Shown here one piece after another: positions 60,741 through 64,000 of a DNA stretch of 64,000 nucleotides; the first letter of the stretch is position 1, and the number at the start of each line of letters is the position of its first letter. The translations under genes were made by a program, and so were the position numbers. Below the pieces are notes generated by a model. That model did not search any database and was not told the DNA's origin. It saw nothing but the letters and a program-made list of their open reading frames with translations. Origin of the DNA: Actinoallomurus purpureus (GTDB lineage Bacteria; Actinomycetota; Actinomycetes; Streptosporangiales; Streptosporangiaceae); the NCBI RefSeq assembly GCF_024055795.1, contig NZ_JAMXMY010000012.1, positions 124,001-188,000 on the forward strand, given 5' to 3'.

Positions 60741-61486
60741 ACGGAGGTGCCTCCGGAGTCCTGCTTGTCGTTCTTGTCGGTTTTTTCGGTCAGTTCACGT
60801 GACGTCACGTGAGTCGTGCATATTCCATCGCCATGGGCGATCGTGGCCAGCCGCTGCACCGGGACGCCGAGCAGTCGCCCGAACGCCGCCGTCTCCGCCT
60901 CGCACAGCTGCGGGAACCGGGCGGCGACGTGCGCGACCGGGCAGTGGTGCTGGCACAGCTGCTGCCCGCCCGCCGGAGCGGTGCTGGCCGAGGCGGCGTA
61001 GCCGTCCGCGGACAGCGCCTCCGCCAGCGCCCGCGCCCGCTGCTGCGGCGGCACGGCCCGGATCGACGCGCCATAACGCGCCTCCAGGTCGCTCACCTGG
61101 CGGAGCGCGAACTCCGCGACGGCCTCCTCGCCGAGCTTGTCGGCCAGGAAGCGCAGGGCGTTGGCCGCCAGGTCGTCGTAGGCGTGCACGAAGGCGCTGC
61201 GCCCGGCGTCGGTGATGACGAACATCTTGGCCGGACGCCCGCGCCCGCGCCTCGACTGCGGACGGCTCCGCCGCTCCTCGATCATCCCCTCGGCGAGGAG
61301 CGTCTCGAGGTGGCGGCGGACGGCCGCGGGCGTGAGCCCGAGCCGCTGTCCGAGCGCCGAGGCACTGATGGGACCATATTCAAGAATCAGCCGGGCCACC
61401 CGGGCGCGGGTGGTGCGCTCGGAGTGGTTGGGACCGAGCGCGGGCACGCCGGCGGTCGCCGGGTCGCTGCTCTTCGTCTCGGTCAC
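60737..61486 (-). CDS. sufR: SufR, [4Fe-4S]-sensing repressor of the suf operon
   Basis: A 249-residue winged-helix regulator. The helix-turn-helix is [20 protein letters not shown], then [16 protein letters not shown]. The C-terminal domain has three cysteines for a [4Fe-4S] cluster: CQHHC followed by CEAE, i.e. C-x3-C-x12-C around residue 205. It is the first gene of the suf operon. The GTG at 61486 is chosen; its GTGA overlaps the stop of a five-codon frame (MLWNT). A CCACA-N7-TGTGG palindrome lies six bases upstream, so SufR with cluster probably blocks its own promoter. Confidence 0.92.
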   Translation of the reverse strand: MTETKSSDPATAGVPALGPNHSERTTRARVARLILEYGPISASALGQRLGLTPAAVRRHLETLLAEGMIEERRSRPQSRRGRGRPAKMFVITDAGRSAFVHAYDDLAANALRFLADKLGEEAVAEFALRQVSDLEARYGASIRAVPPQQRARALAEALSADGYAASASTAPAGGQQLCQHHCPVAHVAARFPQLCEAETAAFGRLLGVPVQRLATIAHGDGICTTHVTSRELTEKTDKNDKQDSGGTSV

Positions 61487-61491
61487 GTATT

Positions 61492-61508
61492 CCACAACAT
61501 CAGTGTGG
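61492..61508. promoter_or_regulatory. Probable SufR operator
   Basis: CCACA-N7-TGTGG, which contains CAAC-N6-GTGG on the plus strand. This is one base from the CAAC-N6-GTTG palindrome I recall being reported for Streptomyces SufR. It ends six bases before the sufR start and would block a short or leaderless transcript. Confidence 0.6.
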
Positions 61509-61555
61509 CCTAATTCCTTCCCCCGGCACAAACGGATCCCGGTAATCTGCCTCAC

Positions 61556-61574
61556 TTAGGCGAGCCTTGCCTCA
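61556..61574. promoter_or_regulatory. Possible IdeR/DmdR iron box upstream of sufR
   Basis: The 19 bases TTAGGCGAGCCTTGCCTCA match the iron-box consensus TTAGGTTAGGCTAACCTAA at 13 positions, keeping both outer half-sites. It lies about 70 bases upstream of the sufR start. Iron control of suf on top of SufR would make biological sense; the match is moderate. Confidence 0.4.
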
Positions 61575-61792
61575 CCTGCGCGAACGACCCCGTACGGCGA
61601 TCGCCACGACGAGGGCTCCGGTGAGGAACGCCGCGCCCGCGCCGGCCATCGGAGCCGCCAGTCGGCCTCCGGCTCCGAGCGCGCCGAGCAGGCCATGTTC
61701 CGATGCTCGCCCGGATTCGTTTCGACGGGCACCGAAGCGTCCTCGGCCCGCCGGTCACGCGGCGGGCGTACCGGCCTCCGTTGAGGTCCGGC
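61575..61792 (-). other. Gap with a possible membrane-segment remnant
   Basis: Between the epoxide hydrolase and the suf promoter, one minus-strand frame ending at 61575 reads HGLLGALGAGGRLAAPMAGA, then GAAFLTGALVVAIAVRGRSRR. It resembles the last two membrane helices of an MFS transporter but has no start codon or ribosome binding site. It may be a remnant; otherwise I see nothing in this stretch. Confidence 0.3.
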
Positions 61793-63049
61793 CTATCGGC
61801 GACCGCGGAACGTACGCCGCAGGTCGTCGACCCACTGGTCGGGGATCTCCCAGGGGATGAAGTGACCGCCGTGGTCGTGGGCGGTGAGGTTGACGTGGTC
61901 GTACCAGGCGGCGCGGTCGCTCTCGAGGAAGTGCCGTACCCGCCGGTCCGTGGAGACGCCGGGCGGGTTCTCGTAGCCGACGAAGGTGATGCCGGTGGGC
62001 GCCTCGACGGGCGGCTGCCGATCGTGGGAGGGAGTCCACGGGTAGCGGTTGTTGTTGGCGTACGTGCGGATCGAGGTGCCGATCGAGTTGGTCACCCAGA
62101 AGATCATGGCGTGGGTGAGCAGGTCGTCCTTGGTGAAGACGGTCTCGATGTCGCCGCCGTTGTCGCTCCAGGTCATCCAGCGTTCGAGGATCCAGGCGAG
62201 CATCCCGGCGGGCGAGTCGGACAGCCCGTAGGCGAGCGTGCTCGGGGCGAGCACGTGCGCGGCCAGGTGAACGGCGAAGCGCTTCTCGAAGGCGACGAGC
62301 CGGGCGTGGACGTCGGCGGGCAGGCCGTCCGGGATGGGCCGGCCGCCACTGAGGTCCCAGGCCCGGTCGCCGTTGAACAGGGTGAGCTTCAAACCGGAGC
62401 CGATGTGGATGCCGTGCAGCTCGTCGGCGTACTTGTGCCCGAGCTGGCCGGTGACCAGGGCTCCGACGTCGCACCCGCCGGCGGCGTACTTCTCGTGGCC
62501 GAGGATGCCGGTCATGAGGACGTGCCAGAGGTCGGCGACCTTCCAGAAGTTCATGTCCGGGTGGTCCGGCAACGGGCCGGAGAACCCGAACCCGGGGAAG
62601 GAGGGGACGATCACGTCGAACGCCTCGGCCGGGTCACCGCCGTACGCGCCGGGGTCCGCGAGGGGGTCGACGACCTTGGACCAGTGCCAGAACGTCCAGG
62701 GCCAGCCGTGGGTGAGGATCAGGGGCGTCGGGTCAGGGCCGACTCCGGGCCTGCGCATGAAGTGCACGGGCACGCCCTCCACCTCGACGCGGTAGTGCTC
62801 GTACGCGTTGATCGCGGCTTCGGCCTTACGCCAGTCGTAGTCGGTCCGCCAGTGGTCGACGAGCTCCTGCAGGGTGACGCGGTCGACGCCGTAGTACCGG
62901 TCCTCGTTGCCCGCGTCGACCGGCCAGCGCGTCAGCTCGAGGCGGTGCCGGAGGTCGGCCAGCACGTCGTCGGGCACGTGGATCGGCTCCGGCTCCAGCG
63001 GGAACGGCCGGACCTCGGAACCGTGCGACGGGGTGGTCTCGTGGCTCAT
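61793..63049 (-). CDS. Epoxide hydrolase family protein
   Basis: A 418-residue alpha/beta hydrolase with the N-terminal epoxide-hydrolase (EHN) domain: IHVPDDVLADLRHRLELTRW and VTLQELVDHWRTDYDWRKAE. The oxyanion motif is ILTHGWPWTFWHW (HGWP) and the nucleophile Asp lies in AAGGCDVGALVTGQLG near residue 192. The active-site His is in AHDHGGHFIPWEIPDQW near 395. The layout matches microsomal/juvenile-hormone-type epoxide hydrolases of actinobacteria. A TTG three codons upstream is an unlikely start. Substrate unknown; it could detoxify or act in secondary metabolism. Confidence 0.9.
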   Translation of the reverse strand: MSHETTPSHGSEVRPFPLEPEPIHVPDDVLADLRHRLELTRWPVDAGNEDRYYGVDRVTLQELVDHWRTDYDWRKAEAAINAYEHYRVEVEGVPVHFMRRPGVGPDPTPLILTHGWPWTFWHWSKVVDPLADPGAYGGDPAEAFDVIVPSFPGFGFSGPLPDHPDMNFWKVADLWHVLMTGILGHEKYAAGGCDVGALVTGQLGHKYADELHGIHIGSGLKLTLFNGDRAWDLSGGRPIPDGLPADVHARLVAFEKRFAVHLAAHVLAPSTLAYGLSDSPAGMLAWILERWMTWSDNGGDIETVFTKDDLLTHAMIFWVTNSIGTSIRTYANNNRYPWTPSHDRQPPVEAPTGITFVGYENPPGVSTDRRVRHFLESDRAAWYDHVNLTAHDHGGHFIPWEIPDQWVDDLRRTFRGRR

Positions 63050-63118
63050 GGCCGCCAAGGTACATCAGTAACTTATTTAAGTGTCCAATCTTTCTGACGC
63101 CCCGGTGCGCAGGCCTGT

Positions 63119-64000
63119 TCAGTCGGCGAGGGTCGCCACGAGGATGGCCTTGATGGTGTGCAGGCGGTTCTCGGCCTGGTCGAAGACGATGGAGGCCTCC
63201 GACTCGAAGACCTCGTCGGTGACCTCCAGCCCTTCCAGGCCGAACTGCGCGTAGATCTCCTCGCCGAGGGTCGTCTCCCGGTCGTGGAACGCCGGGAGGC
63301 AGTGCATGAACCGCACCGACGGGTTCCCCGTCGCGGCCAGCACCTCCTTGCCGACCTGGTACGGCTTGAGGAGCGCGATGCGCTCGGCCCAGACCTCCTT
63401 GGGCTCCCCCATCGAGACCCACACGTCGGTGTGCAGGAAGTCGGCGCCGCGCACGCCCTCCGCGACGTCGTCCGTCAGGGTGATCCGGGCGCCGCTGCGC
63501 CCGGCCAGGTCGCGGGCGGCGGCCTGGACTCCGGCGGACGGCAGCAGGCCGTCGGGCGCCACGATGCGCACGTCCATGCCGAGCAGGGCGCCCATGACGA
63601 GCAGAGAGTTGCCCATGTTGTTGCGCGCGTCACCGAGGTAGGCGAAGGAGATCTCGTCCAGGGGCCCGGCCGCGTGCTCGGCCATCGTGAACGCGTCGCA
63701 CAGGCTCTGGGTGGGATGCCACTCGTCGGTGAGGCCGTTCCAGACGGGGACGCCGGCGTGCGCGGCGAGGGCCTCGACGTCCGCCTGGCGGCTGCCGCGG
63801 TACTGAATGCCGTCGAACATCCGGCCCAGCACGCGCGCGGTGTCCTTCACCGACTCCTTGTGGCCGATCTGAGAACCCGATGGATCCAGGTACGTGACGT
63901 GCGCCCTCTGGTCGTGCGCCGCCACTTCGAACGCGCTGCGCGTGCGCGTGGAGGTCTTCTCGAAGACGAGCGCGATGTTGCGGCCGGTCAGGCGGGGCCG
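63119..64000 (-). CDS. argF: Ornithine carbamoyltransferase (N-terminus cut by window edge)
   Basis: 293 C-terminal residues are visible; roughly 40 N-terminal residues lie beyond the right edge. The carbamoyl-phosphate motif [19 protein letters not shown] starts at the edge. Then come [35 protein letters not shown] and the ornithine-binding loop [10 protein letters not shown], and the end is [13 protein letters not shown]. It forms citrulline from ornithine and carbamoyl phosphate. The HCLPAFHD form is shared with ArcB-type enzymes, so argF and arcB cannot be separated by sequence alone; no arc or arg neighbours are visible. Confidence 0.93.
   Translation of the reverse strand, partial: RPRLTGRNIALVFEKTSTRTRSAFEVAAHDQRAHVTYLDPSGSQIGHKESVKDTARVLGRMFDGIQYRGSRQADVEALAAHAGVPVWNGLTDEWHPTQSLCDAFTMAEHAAGPLDEISFAYLGDARNNMGNSLLVMGALLGMDVRIVAPDGLLPSAGVQAAARDLAGRSGARITLTDDVAEGVRGADFLHTDVWVSMGEPKEVWAERIALLKPYQVGKEVLAATGNPSVRFMHCLPAFHDRETTLGEEIYAQFGLEGLEVTDEVFESEASIVFDQAENRLHTIKAILVATLAD

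Overview
The window is about 70% or more GC, with densely packed genes, many GTG starts and frequent 4-base ATGA/GTGA overlaps between genes. Together with a DUF397/XRE pair, a mycothiol-type DinB (DUF664) remnant, actinobacterial DUF397/DUF3500/DUF6412 families and a SufR-led suf operon, this points to the chromosome of a filamentous actinomycete (Streptomyces/Streptosporangiales type). I cannot name the species from the sequence. No phage, CRISPR array, rRNA or complete transposon was seen.

Layout. 1-5.4 kb: the first codons of moaA (cut by the left edge), a secreted DUF4232 protein, an RtcB RNA ligase, and the selenocysteine genes selB and selA. 5.4-16.4 kb: accessory genes, mainly two MarR/MFS efflux pairs with palindromic operators, an XRE/DUF397 pair, a coupled GlxA/DJ-1 pair, a PP2C-like protein, an aldo/keto reductase, and remnants of a DUF664 and an AraC gene. 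16.4-19.4 kb: tRNA-Sec downstream of a yidC-like gene, then selD and a TRIC-type channel. 20.3-26.1 kb: a membrane formate dehydrogenase operon (catalytic, Fe-S and NrfD-like subunits) with fdhD divergent. The catalytic gene is read through an in-frame TGA (Sec185), followed by a SECIS-like hairpin whose loop reads GGTCT. 26-32.5 kb: a hydrolase, a YczR/YczE-type pair, a decayed hydrolase copy, and a coupled DUF3500/RcnA-like metal exporter operon. 32.7-46 kb: GH15 and GH3 glycosidases, an S66 peptidase, SDR genes and fragments, a sulfotransferase, structured DNA of unknown type, small lipoproteins, an ABC exporter, bioB and an enoyl-CoA hydratase. 46-54.5 kb: an ABC-F gene with a probable attenuator leader, DUF2330, a degenerate EAL-CBS protein, esterases and an HD hydrolase. 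55-61.6 kb: a complete sufR-B-D-Rieske-C-S-U-T operon. 61.8-64 kb: an epoxide hydrolase and ornithine carbamoyltransferase (cut by the right edge).

How the parts connect. MoaA (molybdenum cofactor), SelA/SelB/SelD/tRNA-Sec (selenocysteine), FdhD (sulfur delivery to the Mo centre) and the SUF system (Fe-S clusters, also needed by BioB and MoaA) together supply every unusual cofactor the selenocysteine formate dehydrogenase needs. The clearest special biology is this selenoprotein locus. The most testable new-looking items are the leaderless four-codon uORF plus terminator before the ABC-F gene, the nested hairpins at 40.2-40.3 kb, and the DUF3500/metal-exporter operon with an AT-rich palindrome.
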